Source: Streptomyces sp. NBC_01298 (GTDB lineage Bacteria; Actinomycetota; Actinomycetes; Streptomycetales; Streptomycetaceae). Taken from it: DNA of 64,000 nucleotides. Positions within the stretch are counted from its first letter, which is position 1. Each line of letters starts with the position of its first letter. The stretch lies in the NCBI RefSeq assembly GCF_035978755.1, contig NZ_CP108414.1, positions 1,488,001-1,552,000 of the forward strand, in the 5' to 3' direction. The translations under genes and the position numbers were made by a program. The notes under the pieces are model-generated. The model had not been told where the DNA came from. It saw only the letters and a program-made list of their open reading frames with translations, and searched no databases. Of this stretch, positions 42,282 to 50,281 are shown one piece after another.

Positions 42282-43079
42282 GTGGCGGATACCCAGTACG
42301 AAGACCTGTTGAAGCTGGTGCTCACCTCCGGGACGGCGAAGGCCGACCGGACGGGCACCGGCACCCGGAGTGTCTTCGGGCACCAACTGCGTTACGACCT
42401 CTCGCAGGGGTTCCCCCTGGTCACCACCAAGAAGGTGCACCTCAAGTCGATCGTGTACGAGCTGCTGTGGTTCCTGCGCGGCGAGTCCAACGTCGGCTGG
42501 CTGCGCGAGCACGGCGTCACCATCTGGGACGAGTGGGCCGACGAGAACGGCGACCTCGGCCCGGTCTACGGCGCCCAGTGGCGCTCCTGGCCCACCCCGG
42601 ACGGCTCGCACATCGACCAGATCAGCGAGGTCCTCGACACCCTGCGCCGGGACCCGGACTCCCGCCGGATGATCGTCTCCGCCTGGAACGTCTCCGAGCT
42701 GTCGAAGATGGCGCTCGCTCCGTGCCACGCCTTCTTCCAGTTCTACGTGGCCGACGGCAAGCTCTCCTGCCAGCTGTACCAGCGCAGCGCGGACCTGTTC
42801 CTCGGCGTGCCGTTCAACATCGCCAGCTACGCCCTGCTCACCCACATGGTGGCCCAGCAGGCCGGCCTGGAGCCGGGCGACTTCATCTGGACCGGCGGCG
42901 ACTGCCACATCTACGACAACCACGTCGAGCAGGTCACCGAGCAGATCTCCCGTACCCCGTTCGAGTTCCCCGAGCTGAAGCTGCACCAGGCCGACTCGCT
43001 GTTCGACTACACCTACGGCGACGTGAAGGTGGCCGGCTACCAGCACCACCCGGCCATCAAGGCCCCGGTCGCGGTATGA
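42282..43079 (+). CDS. thyA: Thymidylate synthase
   Basis: A 265-residue folate-dependent thymidylate synthase, converting dUMP to dTMP with 5,10-methylene-tetrahydrofolate. Signatures are [18 protein letters not shown], the catalytic cysteine in [14 protein letters not shown], the dUMP-binding [20 protein letters not shown] and [13 protein letters not shown]. Two starts are possible, GTG 42276 and GTG 42282; neither has a ribosome site, but TAGACT at 42268-42273 lies at the right distance for a leaderless transcript beginning near 42282, which I prefer. The folA start overlaps its stop by ATGA. Streptomyces often carry ThyX, so having ThyA with folA is worth noting. Confidence 0.94.
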   Translation: MADTQYEDLLKLVLTSGTAKADRTGTGTRSVFGHQLRYDLSQGFPLVTTKKVHLKSIVYELLWFLRGESNVGWLREHGVTIWDEWADENGDLGPVYGAQWRSWPTPDGSHIDQISEVLDTLRRDPDSRRMIVSAWNVSELSKMALAPCHAFFQFYVADGKLSCQLYQRSADLFLGVPFNIASYALLTHMVAQQAGLEPGDFIWTGGDCHIYDNHVEQVTEQISRTPFEFPELKLHQADSLFDYTYGDVKVAGYQHHPAIKAPVAV

Positions 43080-43711
43080 GCCTCGACACCAACGCCGGCA
43101 CGGACACCGGCACGGACACCGGCGCCGACGCAGGCACGGACGCCGGTACGGACGCCGGCACCGGAATCGGTACGGACACCCCCGCGGGCACCGGCATGAG
43201 CGTCGGGCTGATCTGGGCGCAGAGCTCCGCCGGCGTGATCGGCGCGGACAACGGGATCCCCTGGCGGCTGCCCGAGGACATGGCGCACTTCAAGGCCACC
43301 ACCCTCGGCCATCCGGTGGTGATGGGCCGCAAGACCTGGGATTCGCTGCCGGTCCGGTTCCGCCCGCTGGCCGGGCGGCGCAACATCGTGGTGACCCGCG
43401 ATCCGGACTGGGCCGCGGAGGGCGCGGAGCGCGCCGGGTCCATCGACGCGGCCCTGGAGCTCGCGGCGGGCGGGGCCGGGCAGCAGGAGACGGCCGCCCC
43501 CGCCGCCGCCTGCTGGGTGATCGGCGGCGGTGAGGTCTACCGCGCCGCGCTGGCCCACGCCGTCATGCTCTCGGTGACCGAAGTCGATACGCAGGTCATC
43601 GGCGACACCCACGCCCCGGAGCTGGACCCGGCGTGGACCGTCGCCGGGGACGGCGGCTGGCAGTCCTCGGTGACGGGCCTGCGCTACCGCATCCGCACCT
43701 ACGCCCGGTAG
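43076..43711 (+). CDS. folA: Dihydrofolate reductase with a repeat-encoded N-terminal extension
   Basis: A 211-residue protein; residues 41-211 are a dihydrofolate reductase that regenerates tetrahydrofolate after thymidylate synthesis. The core begins [20 protein letters not shown], then [16 protein letters not shown] with the catalytic acid, [11 protein letters not shown] and [13 protein letters not shown], with T in TEVDTQV. The first 40 residues are Gly/Thr/Asp/Ala only, from a 12-bp tandem repeat (43097-43190). ATG 43076 overlaps the thyA stop (ATGA), favouring translation of the extension, but ATG 43196 at the core start could also be used. Usual length is about 160-170. Confidence 0.92.
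   Translation: MSLDTNAGTDTGTDTGADAGTDAGTDAGTGIGTDTPAGTGMSVGLIWAQSSAGVIGADNGIPWRLPEDMAHFKATTLGHPVVMGRKTWDSLPVRFRPLAGRRNIVVTRDPDWAAEGAERAGSIDAALELAAGGAGQQETAAPAAACWVIGGGEVYRAALAHAVMLSVTEVDTQVIGDTHAPELDPAWTVAGDGGWQSSVTGLRYRIRTYAR
43097..43190 (+). repeat. 12-bp degenerate tandem repeat encoding the DHFR N-terminal tail
   Basis: GGCACGGACACC and close variants recur about seven times in frame after the folA ATG, coding for Gly-Thr-Asp-Thr and Gly-Thr-Asp-Ala units. Confidence 0.8.
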
Positions 43712-43744
43712 GGCTGCGGCCCTCCAGGTTCCTAAAGAGCCGGT

Positions 43745-46321
43745 CTAGTCGGTGGCGACCGCGCGCAGGATGTCCAGGCGCGCGGCGCGCCGCGCCGGGC
43801 CCCGGCCCGCGAGGACTCCCGCCGTCACGCCCACCAGGGCGACCAGGGTGAGCTGCAGCGGCGGGACCGCGAAGGTGAACGCGCTGTCGCTCGCCCCGTC
43901 CGAGGCCTTCACCAGGACCCAGCCGAGGACGCCGCCCAGCGCCAGACCGCCGGCCGTGCCGAAGGCGGCGACCAGGACCGACTCCCAGCGGACCATGGCC
44001 CGCAGCTGGCCCCGGGTCTGGCCGACCGCCCGGAGCAGCCCCAGTTCGCGGGTGCGCTCGTGGACGGCGAGGGTCAGCGTGTTGGAGATGCCCAGCAGGG
44101 CGATCAGCACGGCGAGGCCGAGCAGCGCGTAGACGAGCGTGAGCATCATGTCGATGCCGCCCGCCGCCGACCGCGCGTACTCCGCTCGCGTCTGGACCTC
44201 GGGTCCGCCGTAGAGCGCGGCCGTCCTCTCGACCGCCGCCGTGCCGGCCGCGGCCGACACCCCGTCCTTGAAGGTGACGCCGACCAGCGAGTCCGTGTCC
44301 TGCGCCCGGTGCGGCGCCCAGGCCTCTCGCGTGATGACGTAGTCGCCGGCCAGCTCGGAGTGCTCGTACACCGCGCGGATCGTGAAGGTCTGCCGCTGCC
44401 CGTCGGTGAAGGCGAGTGCGACCGTGCCGCCGGGCCGCCAGCCGCGCCGCGCGGCCTCCTTCGCGGACACCGCGATGCCGTCCGGTCCCAGCGCGTCGAG
44501 CCCTCCCGACACCGCGCCCAGGTCGAGGCCGGCCGCGAGCGCGGCGGGGTCGGTGACGGTCAGCGCCCGCCCCGAGCCGTCTACCTCCGCGACCCCCTTG
44601 CCCAGGCCCACCGCACCCGCCACCTCGGGCAGCTCCGCGAGGGCCGGTGCCAGTTTCGGGCTCAGGCCGCTGCCGCCCGCGCCGAAGGACGGGGCGCTGA
44701 CGGCCACGTCACCGGCGAAGGAACGCGATACGGCCCCGTCCATCGTCGCCTTCAGCGACGCGCCGAAGACGGTGAACAGGCAGACGACGGCGACCCCGAT
44801 CATCAGCGCGGTCGCCGTGGACGCCGTCCGCTTCGGACCGCGCCGTGCGTTGCGCGCCGCGAGGGCGCCGGTCACCCCGCGCAGCCGTTCCAGCGGTCGG
44901 CCGAGCATCCGAACGGCGGACGAGGCCGCCACCGGACCCAGTACGACGAACGAGGCCGTCGCCATCGCCGCGCCCGCCCCGGACAGCCACAGTGACGGTA
45001 CGGCGAGCACCCCGGTCAGGAGCAGGCCGATGGCGGCCGCGCCCAGCGCCGCGCCGGTGACCGTACGGGACCGGGAGGCCCCGGAACGGTCCACCGCGGC
45101 GTCGAGCAGTGCGGCCAGCGGCGCCGTCCGTCCGGCCCGTACGGCCGGCAGCACGGCAGAGCCGAGGCAGACGAGGACCCCCACCGCGAGCGGAATCAGC
45201 ATCGACGGGCCGCTGATCACCAAGTCCCCTTCGGGGAAGGGGAATCCGATGGCCGGGAAGAGCGCCTGGAGCCCTGCGGCGATGGCGGCGCCGCCGAGCA
45301 GCCCGGCCGCCGAGGCGGCGAACGCCACGACCGCGGCCTCGGCCAGCGTGCCGCCGACGACCTGGCGCCGGGAGGCGCCCAGGGCGCGGAGCAGGGCGTT
45401 CTCGCGGGTGCGCTGGGCCACGACGATCGCGAAGGTGTTGTGGATGCTGAAGGTGGCGACGAGCAGGGCGATGCCCGAGAAGACGAGCAGCATGGTGGTG
45501 AAGAGGGTCAGGAACCGTCCGGAGATCATGTCGGTGTTCTCCTGGGCCGATTCCTGCCCGGTGATCGCCTCCACGCCCTGCGGCAGCACCGCGGTGAGCG
45601 TCTCCACCAGCTCGCTCTGACCGGTTCCCGGACCCGCGCGCACCTGGATGGACGCCGCCTGACCGGGCGCCGGGGTCAGGTACTTCTCCGCGTCCGCCCG
45701 GGTCATCCCCGTGTACGTGACCTGCCCCATGCCGTCCGCGCCGCCGAAGGTGGCCAGGCCCACGACCGTCACCGGGACCGGATCGGGCGTGCGCAGCACG
45801 GTCGTGTCGCCGAGTTCCAGTCCGCCCTTGTCCGCGGTGGCCCGGTTGACGACGACCTCTCCGCTCCGCTCGGGCGCCCGGCCCTCCGCGAGCCGGTACG
45901 GGTTGAGTTCGGGGTCCTCGATCCAGTTCCCGGCGAGCGTGGGCGGCCCCTGGCCGCCGATCGGCTTGCCGTCGGAGCCGACGAGCTGCCCCGCGCCCTG
46001 AATGACGGGGGCGGCGAGGGCCACGCCCGGGATGCGCCGGATCTCCTCCACGAGCGCCGTCGGTACGGGCTGGCGGGTGCCCTGCGCCTCCCCCTGGACG
46101 GTGACCACACGGGAACCGCGGACCACGGCGTCGGTGCCGCTCGCCGCGCCGGCGAACATGCCGTCGAAGCTCGCGCGAAGGGTGTCGCCCATGAGGAGCG
46201 TCCCGGCGAGGAAGGCGACGCCGAGCAGCACGGCCGTGAAAGTCCCGGCGAACCGCCGCTTGTGCGCGCGCAGTGAGGCCGCGGCGAGCCGCAGGACGGT
46301 GCGGGCCGCGCTCCTCCTCAT
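43745..46321 (-). CDS. ABC transporter permease, FtsX/MacB type
   Basis: An 858-residue permease with two FtsX-like halves. The N-terminal helix (AGTFTAVLLGVAFLAGTLLMG) is followed by an extracellular domain, three helices around residues 270-420, a second extracellular domain and three more helices near the C-terminus (VYALLGLAVLIALLGISNTL, VHERTRELGLLRAVGQTRGQ). The two REN/TREL-type coupling segments, QRTRENALLRALGAS and HERTRELGLLRAVGQ, contact the ATPase. ATG 46321 overlaps the ATPase stop (ATGA). With the ATPase and SHOCT protein it probably exports or expels a lipid, peptide or antibiotic under control of the linked two-component system. Confidence 0.92.
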   Translation of the reverse strand: MRRSAARTVLRLAAASLRAHKRRFAGTFTAVLLGVAFLAGTLLMGDTLRASFDGMFAGAASGTDAVVRGSRVVTVQGEAQGTRQPVPTALVEEIRRIPGVALAAPVIQGAGQLVGSDGKPIGGQGPPTLAGNWIEDPELNPYRLAEGRAPERSGEVVVNRATADKGGLELGDTTVLRTPDPVPVTVVGLATFGGADGMGQVTYTGMTRADAEKYLTPAPGQAASIQVRAGPGTGQSELVETLTAVLPQGVEAITGQESAQENTDMISGRFLTLFTTMLLVFSGIALLVATFSIHNTFAIVVAQRTRENALLRALGASRRQVVGGTLAEAAVVAFAASAAGLLGGAAIAAGLQALFPAIGFPFPEGDLVISGPSMLIPLAVGVLVCLGSAVLPAVRAGRTAPLAALLDAAVDRSGASRSRTVTGAALGAAAIGLLLTGVLAVPSLWLSGAGAAMATASFVVLGPVAASSAVRMLGRPLERLRGVTGALAARNARRGPKRTASTATALMIGVAVVCLFTVFGASLKATMDGAVSRSFAGDVAVSAPSFGAGGSGLSPKLAPALAELPEVAGAVGLGKGVAEVDGSGRALTVTDPAALAAGLDLGAVSGGLDALGPDGIAVSAKEAARRGWRPGGTVALAFTDGQRQTFTIRAVYEHSELAGDYVITREAWAPHRAQDTDSLVGVTFKDGVSAAAGTAAVERTAALYGGPEVQTRAEYARSAAGGIDMMLTLVYALLGLAVLIALLGISNTLTLAVHERTRELGLLRAVGQTRGQLRAMVRWESVLVAAFGTAGGLALGGVLGWVLVKASDGASDSAFTFAVPPLQLTLVALVGVTAGVLAGRGPARRAARLDILRAVATD

Positions 46322-47109
46322 GACGCCTCCCCCGGGACGGCCGCCGTCAAGGGGCGGGAGTCGAAGGACTTCAGCCGGTCCAGGACCCGGTCCGCGGTGG
46401 GACCCGCCATCCGGTCGACCAGCCGCCCGTCGGCGAGGAAGACGACCTCGTCGGCGTGGGCGGCCGCCACCGGATCGTGGGTGACCATGACGACCGTACG
46501 GTTCATCGCGCGCACCGCCCGGCCCAGCAGCCCGAGCACCTCCTCGCCCGAACGGGAGTCGAGGTTGCCGGTCGGCTCGTCGGCGAAGACGACATCGGGG
46601 CTGCCGGCGAGGGCGCGGGCCACCGCCACGCGCTGCTGCTGGCCGCCGGAGAGTTCGGCGGGCCGGTGGTGCAGCCGGTCGCGCAGTCCGACGACGTCGA
46701 TGAGGCCGTCCAGCCAGGCCGCGTCCGGGCGGCTGCCCGCGAGGTCCTGCGGGAGCGTGATGTTCTCGGCGACGGTGAGGGTGGGGATCAGGTTGAAGGC
46801 CTGGAAGACGAAGCCGACGCGCTCGCGGCGCAGCAGGGTGAGCGCGCGGTCGTCGAGTGCGCCGAGATCCGTACCGCCGATGGCGGCGGATCCGGAGGTG
46901 AGGGTGTCGAGACCGGCGGCGCAGTGCATCAGGGTGGACTTGCCGGAACCGGACGGTCCCATGATCGCGGTGAAGCGGCCGGCCGGGAAGTCGACGCTCA
47001 GCCCGTCCAGGGCCCGTACCTCGGTGTCGCCCCGGCCGTAGACCTTCACGGCATCGACGACCCGGGCGGCGACGCCACCGCCGTCGCCCGGCGCGGTGGC
47101 GGTCCTCAT
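46318..47109 (-). CDS. ABC transporter ATPase, LolD/MacB type
   Basis: A 263-residue ATPase. Walker A is IMGPSGSGKSTLMH (about residues 49-62), Q-loop FVFQAFNLIPTL, signature LSGGQQQRVAVARAL, Walker B VVFADEPTGNLDS and H-loop VTHDPVA, all intact. GN-LDSRSGEEVL is the mark of the LolD/MacB/FtsE group which works with FtsX-like permeases. ATG 47109 overlaps the SHOCT gene's stop and its own stop overlaps the permease start, so all three are translationally coupled. Confidence 0.95.
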   Translation of the reverse strand: MRTATAPGDGGGVAARVVDAVKVYGRGDTEVRALDGLSVDFPAGRFTAIMGPSGSGKSTLMHCAAGLDTLTSGSAAIGGTDLGALDDRALTLLRRERVGFVFQAFNLIPTLTVAENITLPQDLAGSRPDAAWLDGLIDVVGLRDRLHHRPAELSGGQQQRVAVARALAGSPDVVFADEPTGNLDSRSGEEVLGLLGRAVRAMNRTVVMVTHDPVAAAHADEVVFLADGRLVDRMAGPTADRVLDRLKSFDSRPLTAAVPGEAS

Positions 47110-47396
47110 GCCGCACCGCCCTTGGAGAGGCGGCCGAACTGCTCGTCCAGGACGGACAGCCGCCGCCAGTACTCGTCCTCGTCGATCTCGCCGGAGGCGA
47201 AGCGCCGGCCGAGGACCGCGATCGGGGACCGCTCGCCGTACGCGGCTGCGCGCGCCTGCCACGGGCCCCGGCGGCCGCGCCACACGGTGCGGCGCAGCAC
47301 GGTGACGGCGGCGACCACCACGGCCGCCCAGATCAGCGGGAAGAACAGGATCCACGGGCCGGGCCCGTCGTACGCGAGGGTGGTGAGGGTGTTCAT
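47106..47396 (-). CDS. Small membrane protein with SHOCT domain
   Basis: A 96-residue protein with one transmembrane helix (WILFFPLIWAAVVVAAVTVL, about residues 15-34), a basic loop, and a C-terminal SHOCT motif, SPIAVLGRRFASGEIDEDEYWRRLSVL (positions about 57-83). SHOCT segments are short helical pieces common in small membrane proteins and thought to mediate oligomers. GAGGAG precedes ATG 47396. It leads the three-gene export operon (ATGA overlap with the ATPase) and may be an accessory or sensing subunit. The two-component genes end 142 bases upstream on the same strand. Confidence 0.88.
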   Translation of the reverse strand: MNTLTTLAYDGPGPWILFFPLIWAAVVVAAVTVLRRTVWRGRRGPWQARAAAYGERSPIAVLGRRFASGEIDEDEYWRRLSVLDEQFGRLSKGGAA

Positions 47397-47539
47397 CTCG
47401 GTTCAGCTCCTCGGAAGTGTGGACTGTGCGTCACACTCCGAGACTGGCTCCGGGAGGGGGTCCGGGTCGTCGTACGGCCGGCTGCACCGCGCGTACCACC
47501 AAGGGAGTACGGGGCCGGGCGCGCCGGGGCAAGGGAGGG

Positions 47540-48214
47540 TCAGCCGAGCCAGCCGGGTCGGACCAGGCCCGATTCGTAGGCCAGGACGACCAGCTGGGCG
47601 CGGTCGCGGGCGCCGAGCTTCACCATGGTCCGGCTCACGTGGGTCTTCGCGGTCAGCGGGCTGACGACCAGGCGCCGGGCGATCTCGTCATTGGACAGGC
47701 CGAGGCCCACCAGGGCCATCACCTCGCGCTCCCGCTCGGTGAGCCGGTCCAGGCCCAGGCCCGCCCCGTCGGCGGCGGGCTGCTTGGAGCGGGCCGCGAA
47801 CTCCTCGATCAGGCGGCGCGTGACACCCGGGGACAGCAGCGCGTCACCGCCCACCACCGCCCGGACCGCCCGCAGCAGTTCCTCCGGTTCGGTGTCCTTG
47901 ACGAGGAAGCCCGAGGCTCCGGACCGCAGGGCCTCGAAGACGTACTCGTCGAGCTCGAAGGTGGTGAGCATGACCACCCGGACTTCGGCCAGCGCCGCGT
48001 CCCCGGTGATCCGCCGGGTGGCGGCGAGCCCGTCGCAGACCGGCATCCGGATGTCCATCAGGACCACGTCCGGGCGCAGCTCGCGCACCAGGCGGACGGC
48101 CTCGTCGCCGTCGGCGGCCTCTCCCGCCACCTCGATGTCCGGCTGCGCGTCGAGCAGGGCCCGGAACCCCGCCCGGACGAGGAGCTGGTCGTCTGCGAGC
48201 AGAACGCGGATCAC
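47540..48214 (-). CDS. NarL/LuxR-family response regulator
   Basis: A 224-residue response regulator. The receiver domain has the acidic pair ADDQ (residues 7-10), the phospho-acceptor aspartate in VVLMDIRMPVCDG (about residue 53) and the switch lysine in FLVKDTEPEEL. The C-terminal LuxR-type helix-turn-helix is DRLTEREREVMALVGLGLSN, then DEIARRLVVSPLTAKTHVS. GTG 48214 overlaps the kinase stop (GTGA). It likely binds in the 142-bp gap before the SHOCT/ABC operon and activates it. Confidence 0.95.
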   Translation of the reverse strand: MIRVLLADDQLLVRAGFRALLDAQPDIEVAGEAADGDEAVRLVRELRPDVVLMDIRMPVCDGLAATRRITGDAALAEVRVVMLTTFELDEYVFEALRSGASGFLVKDTEPEELLRAVRAVVGGDALLSPGVTRRLIEEFAARSKQPAADGAGLGLDRLTEREREVMALVGLGLSNDEIARRLVVSPLTAKTHVSRTMVKLGARDRAQLVVLAYESGLVRPGWLG

Positions 48215-49521
48215 GGATCCTCCTGGGGCGGGGCGGCCTTCGGAACGGGCTTCGGAACGGCCTTCGGTACGGCGCCGGGGTCGGCCTCCGGTTCCGCCGC
48301 GGCCCGGACCTCGGACTCGGACTCCGCCTCGGCCCGCAACGGGAGCCGGGCGACCACGCGGAAGCCGCCGTCGGGGCGCGGGCCGGCCTCGATGGTGCCG
48401 CCGAGGGCCGCGGCCCGCTCGCGCATGCCCACGAGCCCGTTGCCGCTGCCGCCCGCCGGACCGCCCGTGGCCGGCCCGTCGTCGTCCACGCGCAGCTCCA
48501 GGAGGCGGGGCCGCCAGGAGAGGCGGACGCGGGCGGTGCGCGACCCGGAGTGCCGCACGACGTTGGTCAGCGCCTCCTGCACGATGCGGAAGGCGGCCAG
48601 ATCCGCCCCGGGCGCGGGCGCCCGCACGTCCCCGACCGTCGCGATGTCGACGCTCAGCCCGGCCGCGGCGGCCTGCTCGACCAGTTCGGGGAGCCGGTCG
48701 AGACCGGGGGCGGGCGCGCGCGGTGCGTCGCCGTCACCGGGCGTGCGCAGGGTGTCGAGGACCTGCCGGACCTCGCCCAGCGCTTCCTTGCTGGCCGCCT
48801 TGATGGTGGTCAGCGCCGAACGGGCCTGCTCGGGGTCGGAGTCGAGCAGGGCGAGCCCCACCCCCGCCTGGACGTTGATCACCGAGATGCTGTGGGCGAG
48901 GACGTCGTGCAGTTCGCGGGCGATGCGCAGCCGCTCCTCGTTCGCCCGGCGCTTCTCGGCCGCCGCCCGCTCGGCCCGGGCCAGCGCCCACTGCTCCCGG
49001 CGTATGCGGACGAGCTCGGAGACGGCGAGGATGGCGAGCACCCACGCGGTGACGAGTATTTCCTGCGCCCAGGGCGCCGGGCCGTCCCCGGCGGGCGGGA
49101 GGCGGCGGTAGAGCAGGTGCCCGATGGCCAGGTGACCGGCCCAGAGCAGCCCGACGGCCCCCCAGGCGGCTCTTCGCCGTCCGGCGATGACGGCGGCGAA
49201 GCAGGCCAGGGCCAGGCTGATGAACACCGGGCCGTACGGGAAGCCGGCGCCGATGTACACCAGGGTGACGGCGCTGACCCCGTACGCCACGGCCACCGGG
49301 TACCGGTGCCGCCACACGAGGAGCAGTGGCCCGAGCAGCAGCAGGAGCCGCGCGAAGCCGTCCAGCGCCACCCGCCCGCTCTGCTGCTGCGCGGCCCAGC
49401 CCGAGCCGACCTGCGCGAAGACGGCCACGAGCAGCGAGGAGCGCCAGGCCGGGCCCCGCCCGGTCCGCTCCACCCATCGCTGCCAGGGAGGAACCCCCGG
49501 GCGCTCGCGCTGCTCTGCCAT
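48211..49521 (-). CDS. Sensor histidine kinase (HisKA_3, NarX/DesK-like)
   Basis: A 436-residue membrane kinase. Five or six hydrophobic segments occupy residues about 25-165, without an obvious large sensory domain. The dimerisation/phospho-acceptor helix has the HisKA_3 motif RIARELHDVLAHSISVINVQ (His at about residue 203), and the ATPase domain has the N box IVQEALTNVVRHS, DDDGP and GNGLVGMRERAAALGG. The C-terminal 45 residues are a low-complexity Ala/Glu/Pro/Lys tail. ATG 49521 is preferred; TAGCGT lies six to twelve bases upstream, so the mRNA may be leaderless. Together with the regulator it probably senses envelope stress or a drug and drives the adjacent ABC exporter. Confidence 0.93.
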   Translation of the reverse strand: MAEQRERPGVPPWQRWVERTGRGPAWRSSLLVAVFAQVGSGWAAQQQSGRVALDGFARLLLLLGPLLLVWRHRYPVAVAYGVSAVTLVYIGAGFPYGPVFISLALACFAAVIAGRRRAAWGAVGLLWAGHLAIGHLLYRRLPPAGDGPAPWAQEILVTAWVLAILAVSELVRIRREQWALARAERAAAEKRRANEERLRIARELHDVLAHSISVINVQAGVGLALLDSDPEQARSALTTIKAASKEALGEVRQVLDTLRTPGDGDAPRAPAPGLDRLPELVEQAAAAGLSVDIATVGDVRAPAPGADLAAFRIVQEALTNVVRHSGSRTARVRLSWRPRLLELRVDDDGPATGGPAGGSGNGLVGMRERAAALGGTIEAGPRPDGGFRVVARLPLRAEAESESEVRAAAEPEADPGAVPKAVPKPVPKAAPPQEDP

Positions 49522-49664
49522 ACCGCCCACGCTAGGCCGTACCGGGCCTGACCCGCGTCACTCCGGCGTAGCGTTTCCCGCGTACTCCCCAGGTAGTACG
49601 CGGGGTGGTACCCGGTGATCCACACGGCCGCCGGCCTGGGCACCGACCGGCACGTAGCCACGTC

Positions 49665-50150
49665 TCAAGCCCACACCGCTTTGACCACGGCGTGGCCTGC
49701 CGAAGCCGCCTGCCCATAGAACTCTTTGAGGCCCCGATGGTGTTCGAGGTACTCCTGCCTGTCCCAGCCGAGGTCATCGGACCTGGCACCGAAAACGTTC
49801 CACAGCTCGTCGAAGGAGACAGTCGTAAGGAAACGTGCGGCCTGTGACACCCCGGCCGGCTCCAGAAGCATCAGCGGGGGATCGGAGGGGTCGGCGTCAG
49901 CCCTGTGGGGCACAGGGCGGCCGCCGTAGATCGGCAGGTTCCAGGACTCTTCGGCGTCCGCATGGAAGGCACCGGCTGCGGAAAAGAGGTCGTTGACAGC
50001 CTCCCAGCTCTTGTTGATCGAGTGGGCGATGCCCGCTGCGCACTCGGCGCCGCTGTCTTCCCAAGCCTCGGACATGAACGCGGCGAGCCAGGTGTGGTCG
50101 TCCACGATCTCGGACTCAGCCACGGCACGAAAGTGCAGGTAGATGCTCAC
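49665..50150 (-). CDS. DUF1877 (YfbM-like) protein
   Basis: A 161-residue protein beginning VSIYLHFRAVAESEIVDDHT, the usual start of the DUF1877/YfbM family, followed by a helical middle (SINKSWEAVNDLFSAAGAF), and ending with FYGQAASAGHAVVKAV. GAGGGA precedes GTG 50150. Base composition of the gene (about 60-62% G+C by eye) and its third positions are lower than in the neighbours, a sign of more recent arrival. In other bacteria DUF1877 proteins are found in or near polymorphic-toxin or immunity loci; nothing here proves that role. It stands alone on the minus strand. Confidence 0.82.
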   Translation of the reverse strand: MSIYLHFRAVAESEIVDDHTWLAAFMSEAWEDSGAECAAGIAHSINKSWEAVNDLFSAAGAFHADAEESWNLPIYGGRPVPHRADADPSDPPLMLLEPAGVSQAARFLTTVSFDELWNVFGARSDDLGWDRQEYLEHHRGLKEFYGQAASAGHAVVKAVWA

Positions 50151-50281
50151 TACGACGAATCCCTCAGCTCCAACGACCCACCTGTCGGGCCGAACGGACA
50201 GAACCTACTCGAAGGCAATGACGGCCACGCGTCGGCGATATCGACTCGGGCCACCCCCACGCAGGCCTGCCGAAACGCGCC

